17,810 nt of DNA from Candidatus Schekmanbacteria bacterium GWA2_38_11 (lineage in GTDB: Bacteria > Schekmanbacteria > GWA2-38-11): assembly GCA_001790645.1 (NCBI GenBank), contig MGDB01000133.1, forward strand, positions 161-17,970, read 5' to 3'. The notes under the pieces were generated by a model. That model worked only from the letters and a program-made list of their open reading frames with translations. It was not told the origin of the DNA and did no database searches. Shown piece after piece: positions 6,734-13,488 of the stretch. The stretch's first letter is position 1. Every line of letters starts with the position of its first letter. Position numbers and translations under genes: made by a program.

Positions 6734-7525
6734 ATGAAGGAAAATAAAAAAATAATTGTATCCGCTGTCCAGCTTAAGATAAAATTAGGCGACCCTCAAG
6801 GGAATTTAATCCGCGCTTTGAAAAAGATAGAAAAATTGGCGCAGGAGGGGGTCAGCCTGGCTGTTTTACCCGAAATGTGGATTTGTGGCTATGACTTCAA
6901 AAATTTAGAAAAAATAGCAGATCAAACACCACTTGTTCTTGATAAACTCGATAATATAGCGCGGGCTTACGGCATGACAATTATCGGGTCAACGGTTGAG
7001 CAAGAAGGCTCAGATTTTTTCAATACTGCTTTTACAATGGAAGGGAAAAAAGGGGTAATAGGTAAATACAGAAAAATCCACCTCTTCCCGCTTCTTAGAG
7101 AAGACTACTACTTTAAGCGGGGAAACAGGTCTGAAGTTATTAATAGCTCAATAGGAAAGATTGGCGTTATTCTCTGTTTTGATATCAGGTTCCCTGAGCT
7201 TGCAAGGTCTCTTGCCTTAAGGGGTGCCGAGATTGTCGTTGTCCCTGCCCAGTGGCCTAAAGTCAGGTTAAACCACTGGAGGACTCTGCTTCAGGCAAGG
7301 GCAATAGAAAATCAGCTCTTTGTAATAGCCTCTGCATGCTGCGGAGAGGGTGGAAAAATTAAATTGGCAGGACATTCCATGATTATTGACCCGAACGGAA
7401 AGATTCTAACAGAAGCAGGTGAAAGAGAAACAGTTATTAAGGCAGAAATAGATTTAAAAGAGATAGAAGAGTCAAGAGCTAATATGCCCTGTTTTTCAGG
7501 CAGAGTACCGGAAGCGTATAGTTGA
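6734..7525 (+). CDS. Carbon-nitrogen hydrolase (nitrilase superfamily), possible omega-amidase
   Basis: Members of this superfamily cleave non-peptide C-N bonds in amides with a Glu-Lys-Cys triad. All three residues are visible in the 263-residue product: Glu47 in AVLPEMW, Lys114 in GKYRKIHLF, and Cys148 in GVILCFDIRFPELAR. The length is typical of single-domain members. Family members with CFD/CYDxRFPE motifs include omega-amidases (YafV/Nit2-like), which release ammonia from 2-oxoglutaramate. Placement before glutamate dehydrogenase on the same strand would fit such a role, but the motif does not decide the substrate. No clear ribosome binding site precedes the ATG at 6734. A TTGACT at 6672-6677 followed by TATAGG at 6693-6698 could be a weak promoter. 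Element D lies between this gene and gdhA. Confidence 0.92.
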   Translation: MKENKKIIVSAVQLKIKLGDPQGNLIRALKKIEKLAQEGVSLAVLPEMWICGYDFKNLEKIADQTPLVLDKLDNIARAYGMTIIGSTVEQEGSDFFNTAFTMEGKKGVIGKYRKIHLFPLLREDYYFKRGNRSEVINSSIGKIGVILCFDIRFPELARSLALRGAEIVVVPAQWPKVRLNHWRTLLQARAIENQLFVIASACCGEGGKIKLAGHSMIIDPNGKILTEAGERETVIKAEIDLKEIEESRANMPCFSGRVPEAYS

Positions 7526-7534
7526 ATATTTAAG

Positions 7535-7610
7535 GTAGCCGCAGGCTTTAGCCTGCGTGAAATTCATTAAAACTAAAAGATTTAATTCGCAGCCTGAAGA
7601 CTGCGGCTAC
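7535..7610. repeat. GTAG/CTAC paired hairpin element D
   Basis: GTAG at 7535-7538 is followed by CCGCAGGCTTTAGCCTGCG (7539-7557), a perfect hairpin. After 30 AT-rich bases, the right half has arms CGCAG (7588-7592) and CTGCG (7601-7605) and ends with CTAC at 7607-7610. This is the cleanest paired copy in the window and gives the unsplit version of the right hairpin of element A. It lies in the gap between the amidase and gdhA. Confidence 0.8.
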
Positions 7611-7662
7611 ATCTTTCTGTAATCAAATTTTGTATAGATAAAATCTAAGGAGAGGTAAAACT

Positions 7663-8919
7663 ATGGAAATGGAATATAAAAGCCCGATGTTTGATATGGC
7701 AGTCCAACAGCTTGAAAACATTGCTGAGAAAATAGGACTGGAACATGGGATCCTTGAGAGACTCAGGATACCGAGAAGATCGCTCATTGTATCTATTCCT
7801 GTTAGACTTGATAACGGTGAGACCAAAACATTTCTTGGTTACAGGGTACAACATGAACTCACCATGGGACCGACAAAGGGAGGGCTAAGATACCACCCTG
7901 ACGTAACCTTGGGTGAGGTAGCTGCTTTAGCAATGTGGATGTCATGGAAATGCGCCCTTATCGGGCTGCCCTATGGAGGTGCAAAGGGAGGAGTTAACTG
8001 CGACCCAACTAAAATGTCTTTAAATGAACTTGAGCATCTGACAAGAAGATATACAACAGAAATAATGATGCTGATAGGTCCTGAGACAGATATCCCTGCC
8101 CCTGATATGGGAACTGACGAGAGGGTGATGGCATGGATCATGGATACATACAGCATGCAGAAAGGCTATACAATCCCCGGAGTTGTAACCGGTAAGGCAA
8201 TTCTTCTTGGAGGATCTGCAGCAAGGAAAATGGCAACAGGAGGCGGGATAATCCATCTTATAGAAGAGGCAAGAAAAACAACTGGTCTTAAAAAAGAAAA
8301 ATTGACTCTCGCAATCCAGGGTTTTGGCAATGTTGGTTCATCAGTCGGGATAATCGCAAGAAGAAAGAAATGGGATGTAATCGCAGTGAGCGATGTATCC
8401 GGTGGAGTATATAATTCAAAAGGGATTGATGTTGATGCACTCCTTGCCCATATGAGCAAAACCGGCGGACTAAAAGGCTTTAAGGGAGGAGATTCCATTA
8501 CAAACGAAGAATTACTTGAAACCAAGTGTGACGTTCTTGTGCCGTCAGCAATTGCACGGGTCATTACTGAAAAAAATGCTTCTAAATTAAAATGCAAAAT
8601 CTTGGCAGAAGGAGCAAATGGGCCTACAACCTTTGAGGCAGATCCTATATTGCAGGAAAGAGGAATTTTTGTAATCCCTGATATACTCGCAAACTCTGGC
8701 GGCGTTACAGTCTCCTACTTTGAATGGGTGCAGGACCTTCAGAGTTTTTTCTGGTCGCAGGATAGGGTCATACACGAAGTAAAAGAGCTTCTTTCAAAAT
8801 CTTTCAATGAAGTATTAGCAATTACCAAAGATAAAAAAGTTAATAACAGGACTGCTGCCCTCATGATTGGCATCGGGCGGGTTGCCGAAGCAAAAAGACA
8901 GAGAGGGCTTTATCCGTAA
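7663..8919 (+). CDS. gdhA: Glutamate dehydrogenase (hexameric type)
   Basis: It interconverts glutamate and 2-oxoglutarate plus ammonia with NAD(P). The 418-residue product has the short hexameric-enzyme length. Substrate-site residues lie at a constant offset of 17 from the Clostridium symbiosum enzyme: Lys72 (PTKGGLRYHP), Lys96 (SWKCAL), Lys108 (GGAKGGV) and Asp148 (APDMGT). The coenzyme domain shows IQGFGNVGS (218-226) and VSDVSGG. Coenzyme preference cannot be read with confidence. The start ATG at 7663 follows AAGGAGAGG (7647-7655) at 7 bases, one of the best ribosome binding sites in the window. An in-frame ATG two codons later is an alternative. Leucine or valine dehydrogenases share the fold but are shorter and lack this exact lysine pattern. 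Confidence 0.95.
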   Translation: MEMEYKSPMFDMAVQQLENIAEKIGLEHGILERLRIPRRSLIVSIPVRLDNGETKTFLGYRVQHELTMGPTKGGLRYHPDVTLGEVAALAMWMSWKCALIGLPYGGAKGGVNCDPTKMSLNELEHLTRRYTTEIMMLIGPETDIPAPDMGTDERVMAWIMDTYSMQKGYTIPGVVTGKAILLGGSAARKMATGGGIIHLIEEARKTTGLKKEKLTLAIQGFGNVGSSVGIIARRKKWDVIAVSDVSGGVYNSKGIDVDALLAHMSKTGGLKGFKGGDSITNEELLETKCDVLVPSAIARVITEKNASKLKCKILAEGANGPTTFEADPILQERGIFVIPDILANSGGVTVSYFEWVQDLQSFFWSQDRVIHEVKELLSKSFNEVLAITKDKKVNNRTAALMIGIGRVAEAKRQRGLYP

Positions 8920-8920
8920 T

Positions 8921-8953
8921 TTAAGCGAAAAGTGTAAAACGAAAAGCGCAAAC
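8921..8953. repeat. Word-like repeat copy matching the reverse complement of 534-568
   Basis: The stretch begins directly after the gdhA stop and is built of AAGCGAAAAG and GTAAAACG words. It is followed by AGCTATAAG-type words (8958-8990). Bases 9120-9150 hold related words in the opposite orientation next to the radical SAM gene, so the convergent gap is roughly symmetrical. Confidence 0.6.
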
Positions 8954-9027
8954 TCTTTAAGCTATAGGCTATAAGCTTTAAGCTATAAGTAACGGGTAAC
9001 AAGTGAAGAGTTTTAAATTGTAAGCCT

Positions 9028-9070
9028 CCCCTCTTTTCACTTGCCCGCCGGCAGGCAGTGAAAAGAGGGG
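9028..9070. repeat. Perfect 14-bp hairpin with TGCCCGCCGGCAGGC at its tip
   Basis: CCCCTCTTTTCACT (9028-9041) is exactly complementary to AGTGAAAAGAGGGG (9057-9070). The 15 bases between are TGCCCGCCGGCAGGC, one base different from the palindrome at 3162-3177. The tail CTGGGGTGATT matches the tails of the other CCCC-type arms. It sits between the convergent gdhA and radical SAM genes and would make a strong RNA hairpin. CCTTGAAT-type words follow at 9089-9118. Confidence 0.85.
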
Positions 9071-9155
9071 CTGGGGTGATTGATTTACACTTGAATCCTT
9101 GACCCCTTGAATCCCTTTCTGTATTTTTATCTTTGAACTTTGCATTTTGCACTTC

Positions 9156-10559
9156 TTAAAGGTACTCCTTCGACCTTAGGGCTGTTATGATTATCCTGTA
9201 TAATGAGACCCTGTAGGTCCTTATGTACCGGTAGCCATAGGTGAGATAGAAAATTAACTCGAAGAAAATATTAGAGGGGAATTTAATTAAAAATTTAATA
9301 ACTGGTTCTAATCCCGGAAATTTGATGGCAAGGTGAAAAAACCTCTGTAAATTTTCAAGCTCTCTCTTCTCTTTATTTTCCACCACGCATTTTTTAAAGA
9401 AAGATGCGCTCATATCATCACAAGAATATCCCTCTTTGAGGAATTTATTTTTCCTGCAATATTCTTCTATCTCAGTTTTTGGATAGGGCTGGAAGAGTGA
9501 ACACCAGGGGAAATCGGTTTTTATAAACTGATTAAGTTTTATCGTCTTAAAGGCTTTTTCAACGGTCTCACCAGGAATGCCAAGCATATTGTAAGTCCCT
9601 ATTTTTATATTCTTATCCTTTAATGCCTTGGCAGCCTGGATTATCTCATCATTTGAAAAGCCTTTCTTCAGGACTTTATTTCTTAACTCCTCATCACCTG
9701 TTTCAATTCCAAAATAGGCCATTTCACAGCCTGCATTTTTTAACTTCTCTATCACATCAGGTTTTGTTAATTTCACATGAAGAAGACAGGTGAATGGAAG
9801 GTTTATCTCTTTTTTATAAAGAAGGAGTAATTCATCAAGCCACTGAGGATTAATAATAAATACCTCATCATCAAACCGGACAAACTTAAGATCAAGCTTC
9901 TCTTTAAGCCTCTTTAGTTCAGATATTATCCATTCAGGACTGTGCCGCCTTATCATTTTACCCTTGCCGCTGTAAATCTCTCTGTAAGACTTGTTGTAAC
10001 AGAATGTGCAGGAAAAGGGGCATCCTCTTCCTGTAAAGACAGATAAATTGTCTTTGAGAGACGGATATTTGTCGTACAAAGACCTGTCTGGAAAAGGAAG
10101 GGAGTCAAGGTCATCAATTAATGGCCTTAAAGGATTTTTGTAAATATTCCCGTCTTCTTTGACCCATAGATTCTTAATATCCCGCAGAGGCTCTCCACGG
10201 TCAAACCTGCTGCAGAATTCCTGCATGGCATATTCACCCTCGCCAATGCATATTGCATCCACATTTTTATCTTCAATGATCTCAGGGAAAAATGTCGGGT
10301 GGGGACCACCTAAAACTACCTTACAGTTTAGCTCCCGTTTAAGCCTGCTGCAGGTCTCTAAAATCCATTTCTGGTTTCCTGTTGTAGCATAAAAGCCCAA
10401 TATGTCCGGGTTAAATTTTTTTACCGAATCAAATAATTTTTTTTCTCCCCCCGCAATAAAGACTTCACAGGAATGATTTTCATTCTTCAGGATTGAGGAT
10501 ATATACATTACCCCAAGATACTGGTACCAGAAGTTCTGGATGAAAGCGACTCTTGCCAT
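9156..10559 (-). CDS. B12-binding-type radical SAM protein
   Basis: A 467-residue enzyme with an N-terminal cobalamin-binding-type Rossmann domain (about 1-125; VLGGPHPTFFPE at 82-93) and a radical SAM core. The 4Fe-4S motif is GCPFSCTFCYN, with Cys180, Cys184 and Cys187. Later core elements are FDDEVFIINPQWL, AYFGIETGDEELRNKVLKKG and YNMLGIPGETVEKAF, as in BchE/Elp3-like members. The usual B12-ligand motif DxHxxG is not visible, so cobalamin, if bound, would lack the histidine ligand. The last 70 residues are hydrophobic and basic and may touch the membrane. Substrate is unknown; relatives act in lipid, cofactor and antibiotic methylations and cyclisations. No ribosome binding site precedes the ATG at 10559. 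TTGACT (10592-10597) and TATTAA (10568-10573), 18 bases apart, suggest a near-leaderless message. Confidence 0.9.
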   Translation of the reverse strand: MARVAFIQNFWYQYLGVMYISSILKNENHSCEVFIAGGEKKLFDSVKKFNPDILGFYATTGNQKWILETCSRLKRELNCKVVLGGPHPTFFPEIIEDKNVDAICIGEGEYAMQEFCSRFDRGEPLRDIKNLWVKEDGNIYKNPLRPLIDDLDSLPFPDRSLYDKYPSLKDNLSVFTGRGCPFSCTFCYNKSYREIYSGKGKMIRRHSPEWIISELKRLKEKLDLKFVRFDDEVFIINPQWLDELLLLYKKEINLPFTCLLHVKLTKPDVIEKLKNAGCEMAYFGIETGDEELRNKVLKKGFSNDEIIQAAKALKDKNIKIGTYNMLGIPGETVEKAFKTIKLNQFIKTDFPWCSLFQPYPKTEIEEYCRKNKFLKEGYSCDDMSASFFKKCVVENKEKRELENLQRFFHLAIKFPGLEPVIKFLIKFPSNIFFELIFYLTYGYRYIRTYRVSLYRIIITALRSKEYL

Positions 10560-10716
10560 AATTTTTATTAATATTCTTAAAATCTTGAGTTAGTCAAGGG
10601 TTATTGTTATCTGAAGATTACTGAGTTTGAATAATTTCGATTGGGCAATCCACTGATAAATTCAATCCATAAATATTTATGCAGGGACAGATCTCGCTCT
10701 TTTTTATGATCAAAAT

Positions 10717-10741
10717 GTAGGGGCAGACCTTGTGTCTGCCC
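10717..10741 (+). repeat. GTAG-headed single hairpin element E
   Basis: GTAG at 10717-10720 is followed by GGGCAGAC (10721-10728), a five-base loop and GTCTGCCC (10734-10741), a perfect 8-bp stem. No CTAC partner is seen. It lies in the 379-base gap between the radical SAM gene and the toxin-antitoxin genes. The rest of that gap is AT-rich and holds the antitoxin promoter. Confidence 0.75.
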
Positions 10742-10872
10742 ATGAAAATGGACAGCCGTATAAACTCCTCTTTTAAGTTTATTAGATTTTTATTAATATT
10801 ATTGTTTTGGTCATTAGAATTTTGATTTTGTTCTTTTGATTAAGCAGTAAATATATTTAATTATGATTAAAC

Positions 10873-10900
10873 TTGACATCATTAAAAGATATACTATTAT
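10873..10900 (+). promoter_or_regulatory. Sigma-70-type promoter of the toxin-antitoxin genes
   Basis: TTGACA at 10873-10878 and TATTAT at 10895-10900 are separated by 16 bases, so a perfect -35 box and a five-of-six -10 box. Transcription would begin near 10907, about 30 bases before the antitoxin ATG. A weak ATAC..GTAT dyad (10891-10907) overlaps the -10 box and might serve autoregulation by the antitoxin. Confidence 0.7.
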
Positions 10901-10938
10901 TATGTATTGTAAAGCATAATTTTAAGGAGGAATTCAAA

Positions 10939-11238
10939 ATGGCTTATAAGAATTTCAAGAGAATTGGCATCTCTCTTCCTGATTCCACTCTTAAGAAACT
11001 AAAGCAGTTAGTTCCAGAAAGAAAGAGAAGTGAATATATTACCAGAGCTCTTGAGGAAAAGCTTAATGAGGAAAAGCGGAAAAGGATTCAAGATGAGATG
11101 ATTAAAGGATATCAAACAAATGACAAGGAAGATGCGAATATGGCAGAGGAATGGTTTCATATTGAAGAAGAATCTTATAACGCTATAAATCAGGCTACTG
11201 ACAAGCAGGAAAAGAAGAAACTAAAATCAAGACATTAG
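10939..11238 (+). CDS. Ribbon-helix-helix antitoxin of a MazEF-type pair
   Basis: A 99-residue protein that should bind DNA as a dimer and neutralise the MazF-type toxin encoded downstream. The N-terminal KRIGISLPDSTLKKLKQLV and KRSEYITRALEEKLNEEKRK have the strand-helix-helix pattern of CopG/RHH antitoxins. The acidic middle part, MAEEWFHIEEES (about 69-80), resembles the toxin-binding tails of such proteins. The start is the ATG at 10939, with AAGGAGG at 10924-10930 and 8 bases of spacing; a longer frame from 10873 would start inside the -35 box and is rejected. The C-terminus ends in a basic run (QEKKKLKSRH), unlike the acidic or aromatic end usual in these antitoxins, so the stop may have drifted downstream. 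The toxin starts 165 bases later. Confidence 0.85.
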   Translation: MAYKNFKRIGISLPDSTLKKLKQLVPERKRSEYITRALEEKLNEEKRKRIQDEMIKGYQTNDKEDANMAEEWFHIEEESYNAINQATDKQEKKKLKSRH

Positions 11239-11269
11239 AGCCTATTAGAAAATTGTAGAAACTGGTCCC

Positions 11270-11288
11270 TGCCTGCGGTAGGCAGGCA
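11270..11288. repeat. TGCCTGC/GCAGGCA palindrome between antitoxin and toxin
   Basis: TGCCTGC (11270-11276) and GCAGGCA (11282-11288) form a 7-bp stem with loop GGTAG. It is a third, variant member of the palindrome family seen at 3162-3177 and 9042-9057. Here it stands alone rather than at the tip of a longer stem. Confidence 0.7.
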
Positions 11289-11403
11289 ATGACAAAAAGG
11301 AATTCTTGGTCAGCCTGTAAAGGTCTGTTTCTACATAATATTATTATATGGGAATTTAACTTCTATAATGTTTTTTAGAAGAAGAGTTGAGGAGGAAAAC
11401 AAG

Positions 11404-11754
11404 GTGAATTTTCCCAAAAGAGGTGAAATCTATTATGTAAATTTTGATCCGACAATCGGGGTTGAGATTAAAAAAACCAGGCCGGCTTTAATTATACAGA
11501 ATGATATTGGCAATATGTATTCTCAAGCGACAATAGTAGCTGCCATCACATCAACTCAGAAGGGACCACATCCTTACGAGGTATCCTTAAAAGCAGGTGA
11601 AGGTGGGCTTGCAAAGGATTCTCTCATTCTTTTAAATCAGATCAGAACAATTGACAAAAGAAGACTGCATAAAAGAGTCGGGATAATCCAATCTGAAAAA
11701 ATGGAAAAGGTAAATGAAGCATTGAAAATAAGTCTGGGGATTATAGAAGTGTAA
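11404..11754 (+). CDS. mazF: MazF/PemK-family endoribonuclease toxin
   Basis: MazF toxins cut mRNA at short sequence sites and arrest growth until bound by their antitoxin. The preferred start is the GTG at 11404, with GAGGAGG at 11389-11395 and 8 bases of spacing. This gives 116 residues, the normal MazF length. An upstream ATG at 11368 would add 12 residues and has no comparable ribosome binding site. The family pattern is clear: PKRGEIYYVNFDPTIGVEIKKTRPALII, then ATIVAAITS and DSLILLNQIRTIDKRRL. The catalytic pair of Bacillus MazF is matched by Arg26 (KTRPAL) and Thr49 (AITS). The stop lies only 8 bases from the stop of the oppositely oriented GHKL ATPase gene, with no room for a terminator. 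Confidence 0.95.
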   Translation: MNFPKRGEIYYVNFDPTIGVEIKKTRPALIIQNDIGNMYSQATIVAAITSTQKGPHPYEVSLKAGEGGLAKDSLILLNQIRTIDKRRLHKRVGIIQSEKMEKVNEALKISLGIIEV

Positions 11755-11762
11755 ACGTAATC

Positions 11763-13229
11763 TCATTTCATTTCATCCACAAACGCATCTCTTAAAAGCT
11801 TACTCTGTCTTTCATAAGCCTCTCTTGGGTTTTCAGGGTCTTTCATTAACGATATCTCCTGAGTCAGGAGGCGAGCAATGTGCATTGTATGAGTCTCAAG
11901 CTTTTTTGTCTGGCGAAGGTATAAAGGATGGTCTCTGTTGATATAGATAATAGTCCCCTCTGTAAAGCACTCTGGTTCATCAGCCCCAAAATGGTCGAGG
12001 CAGCATGTTACCCCTGAGTTTCCAAGTTTTAGTTTCTGAATCACAGCTCCGGGTGTAAGCCTCTTTACAGTTGGCTTAGACTCTTTTTTACCCTTCTTTT
12101 TTTTCTTTTCTTTCTTAATCCTTACCTTCTCACTTTCGCCTGTATTTTTGACCTCTCCTGCCTCACCTAATCCCCTGCCTTCTTCACCAGCTATCGGAAG
12201 GGCTCCAAAGGGAGAAAACTCCGGGTTTTTGAAAAGCGCTTTCTGGACTTTATTTAATGCATCTTTCAGAGCTCTCTTTACTCTAATCTTTTCCTTTTTA
12301 TCTGAAAGACCACCTAAAATCCTTTTTACCTCTTTTAAAAATTTTATCATTACCTCGTAAAATGCCTGATACTCAGGTGAATCAACAATAAACCCCGATC
12401 GGTCGCTGGTAATTGGGAGAAAATTTGCATGGACTTCACCCCTGATTCTTGCCATTTCAGCTCCCCATGACTCCATCCCAAAAAATTCCTTTTTAACCAA
12501 AACCTGCTTTACCATGCAGCTTATCCCTAAATCCTCAGCAGAAACCCTCGACTCAGGCAGAATATATATTTCACCATGAATAGGACCAAACTCTGTCCCC
12601 TCAAGGAATGGAATTCTCTGTCCAATATACTCCTTTGGAGTTATTCTCTTCCCATCGAGAACTACCTTAAAGATTGGAGCTTTTATCGGCACTGACTCTA
12701 TTATGCATTTTTCTATCTCATCTTTTTTAAGTTCTTTTTTTATTCTTAAGATTACGACGGTAGTGCCATCACCTTTAGCAGGGTCAGGAGGATAAACCTC
12801 CATCGGGAGTTCCCATGAATGGGGATGCCTTTCCCATTCATCCTTGTCAAAGGTTACAGTTGCAGCAAATTCACCGCACTGGGTTAAGACCTGAAAGACT
12901 GAACCAGCAGATAGAGCAGCAAACTTCCCAATCCCAAACTGCCCTATTCGCTCTCTTTGATAAATTTTAGATTTATTGTGAAGCTTTTTTTCAGGCGATC
13001 CAATGTTAAAATACTGCTTCAAACCCCCTAAATCCATGCCAGTTCCATCATCAATTACTTCTATCCTATCCTTGGAAAGATTGACCTTCACAGTTGTTGC
13101 ATCTGCATCATAGGCATTATTGATAAGCTCCCTTATAAGCTCTATACTCCTGGAATAGAGCTGTTCTCCTATTGTTATAAGGTGACTTTTATCTACAGTA
13201 ATTGGTAAAGATAATTTCTCTGTGGTCAT
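11763..13229 (-). CDS. GHKL (Hsp90/MutL/MORC-like) ATPase of unknown function
   Basis: A 488-residue protein with an N-terminal Bergerat ATP-binding fold. The N box is RELINNAYDADA (Glu34, Asn38), the G1 box is DDGTGMD (60-66), the G2 box is GQFGIGKFA (96-104), and GDGTTVVI (153-160) closes the site. Residues 200-310 resemble the second domain of Hsp90/MORC-like proteins. A low-complexity Lys/Glu linker (about 366-390) leads to a C-terminal region, INRDHPLY..HIARLLTQEISLM..AYERQSKLLRDAFVDE, with no domain I can name. It lacks the histidine-kinase and MutL-specific parts. A promoter, TTGACA with TATAAG, lies upstream. It meets mazF tail to tail. Possible roles include chaperone-like remodelling or DNA-linked defence; neither is shown. 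Confidence 0.85.
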   Translation of the reverse strand: MTTEKLSLPITVDKSHLITIGEQLYSRSIELIRELINNAYDADATTVKVNLSKDRIEVIDDGTGMDLGGLKQYFNIGSPEKKLHNKSKIYQRERIGQFGIGKFAALSAGSVFQVLTQCGEFAATVTFDKDEWERHPHSWELPMEVYPPDPAKGDGTTVVILRIKKELKKDEIEKCIIESVPIKAPIFKVVLDGKRITPKEYIGQRIPFLEGTEFGPIHGEIYILPESRVSAEDLGISCMVKQVLVKKEFFGMESWGAEMARIRGEVHANFLPITSDRSGFIVDSPEYQAFYEVMIKFLKEVKRILGGLSDKKEKIRVKRALKDALNKVQKALFKNPEFSPFGALPIAGEEGRGLGEAGEVKNTGESEKVRIKKEKKKKKGKKESKPTVKRLTPGAVIQKLKLGNSGVTCCLDHFGADEPECFTEGTIIYINRDHPLYLRQTKKLETHTMHIARLLTQEISLMKDPENPREAYERQSKLLRDAFVDEMK

Positions 13230-13252
13230 AGGATACTCTAATTTCAGAAAAA

Positions 13253-13280
13253 CTTATATATCTCTTTTCTATATTGTCAA
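13253..13280 (-). promoter_or_regulatory. Sigma-70-type promoter of the GHKL ATPase gene
   Basis: On the minus strand, TTGACA (13275-13280) and TATAAG (13253-13258) are separated by 16 bases. The -10 box lies about 24 bases upstream of the ATG at 13229, giving a short leader. No strong ribosome binding site is seen in that leader. Confidence 0.6.
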
Positions 13281-13320
13281 GAAACAAAAACCGAGGAGTT
13301 TCCTGAGATTTTTAAAAGTT

Positions 13321-13399
13321 GTAGGGGTGGTCGTCCCTGACCACCTGCTGGTAGGTTTTACCACCCTTGTACAGGCTCGACACAGAGGTCGAGCCCTAC
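13321..13399. repeat. GTAG/CTAC paired hairpin element F
   Basis: GTAG at 13321-13324 is followed by GGTGGTC (13326-13332) pairing with GACCACC (13339-13345). A second GTAG (13351-13354) opens a weaker hairpin. The right half, GGCTCGAC (13374-13381) with GTCGAGCC (13388-13395), ends with CTAC at 13396-13399. Stem sequences differ from the other copies while GTAG and CTAC are kept. It lies upstream of the ATPase gene promoter. Confidence 0.75.
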
Positions 13400-13488
13400 A
13401 GTTTATATATCACACAGAAACTCCGGGCACCCCACTGACAGGCATAAAAGTATGGCTAAAGTTTTTGGAAAGGTTAAAAAGCCGGTAA

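Noticed and set aside
8166..8597. Minus-strand open frame of 143 codons inside gdhA
   Set aside because: It is antisense to a strongly conserved coding region; its composition is that of a shadow frame.
10873..10938. Longer antitoxin frame starting at the ATG at 10873
   Set aside because: It would begin inside the perfect TTGACA box at 10873-10878 and has no ribosome binding site, whereas the ATG at 10939 has AAGGAGG at ideal spacing.
13222..13488. Plus-strand open frame of 88 codons
   Set aside because: It runs through the GTAG/CTAC element F and promoter region, with no family resemblance and no ribosome binding site.
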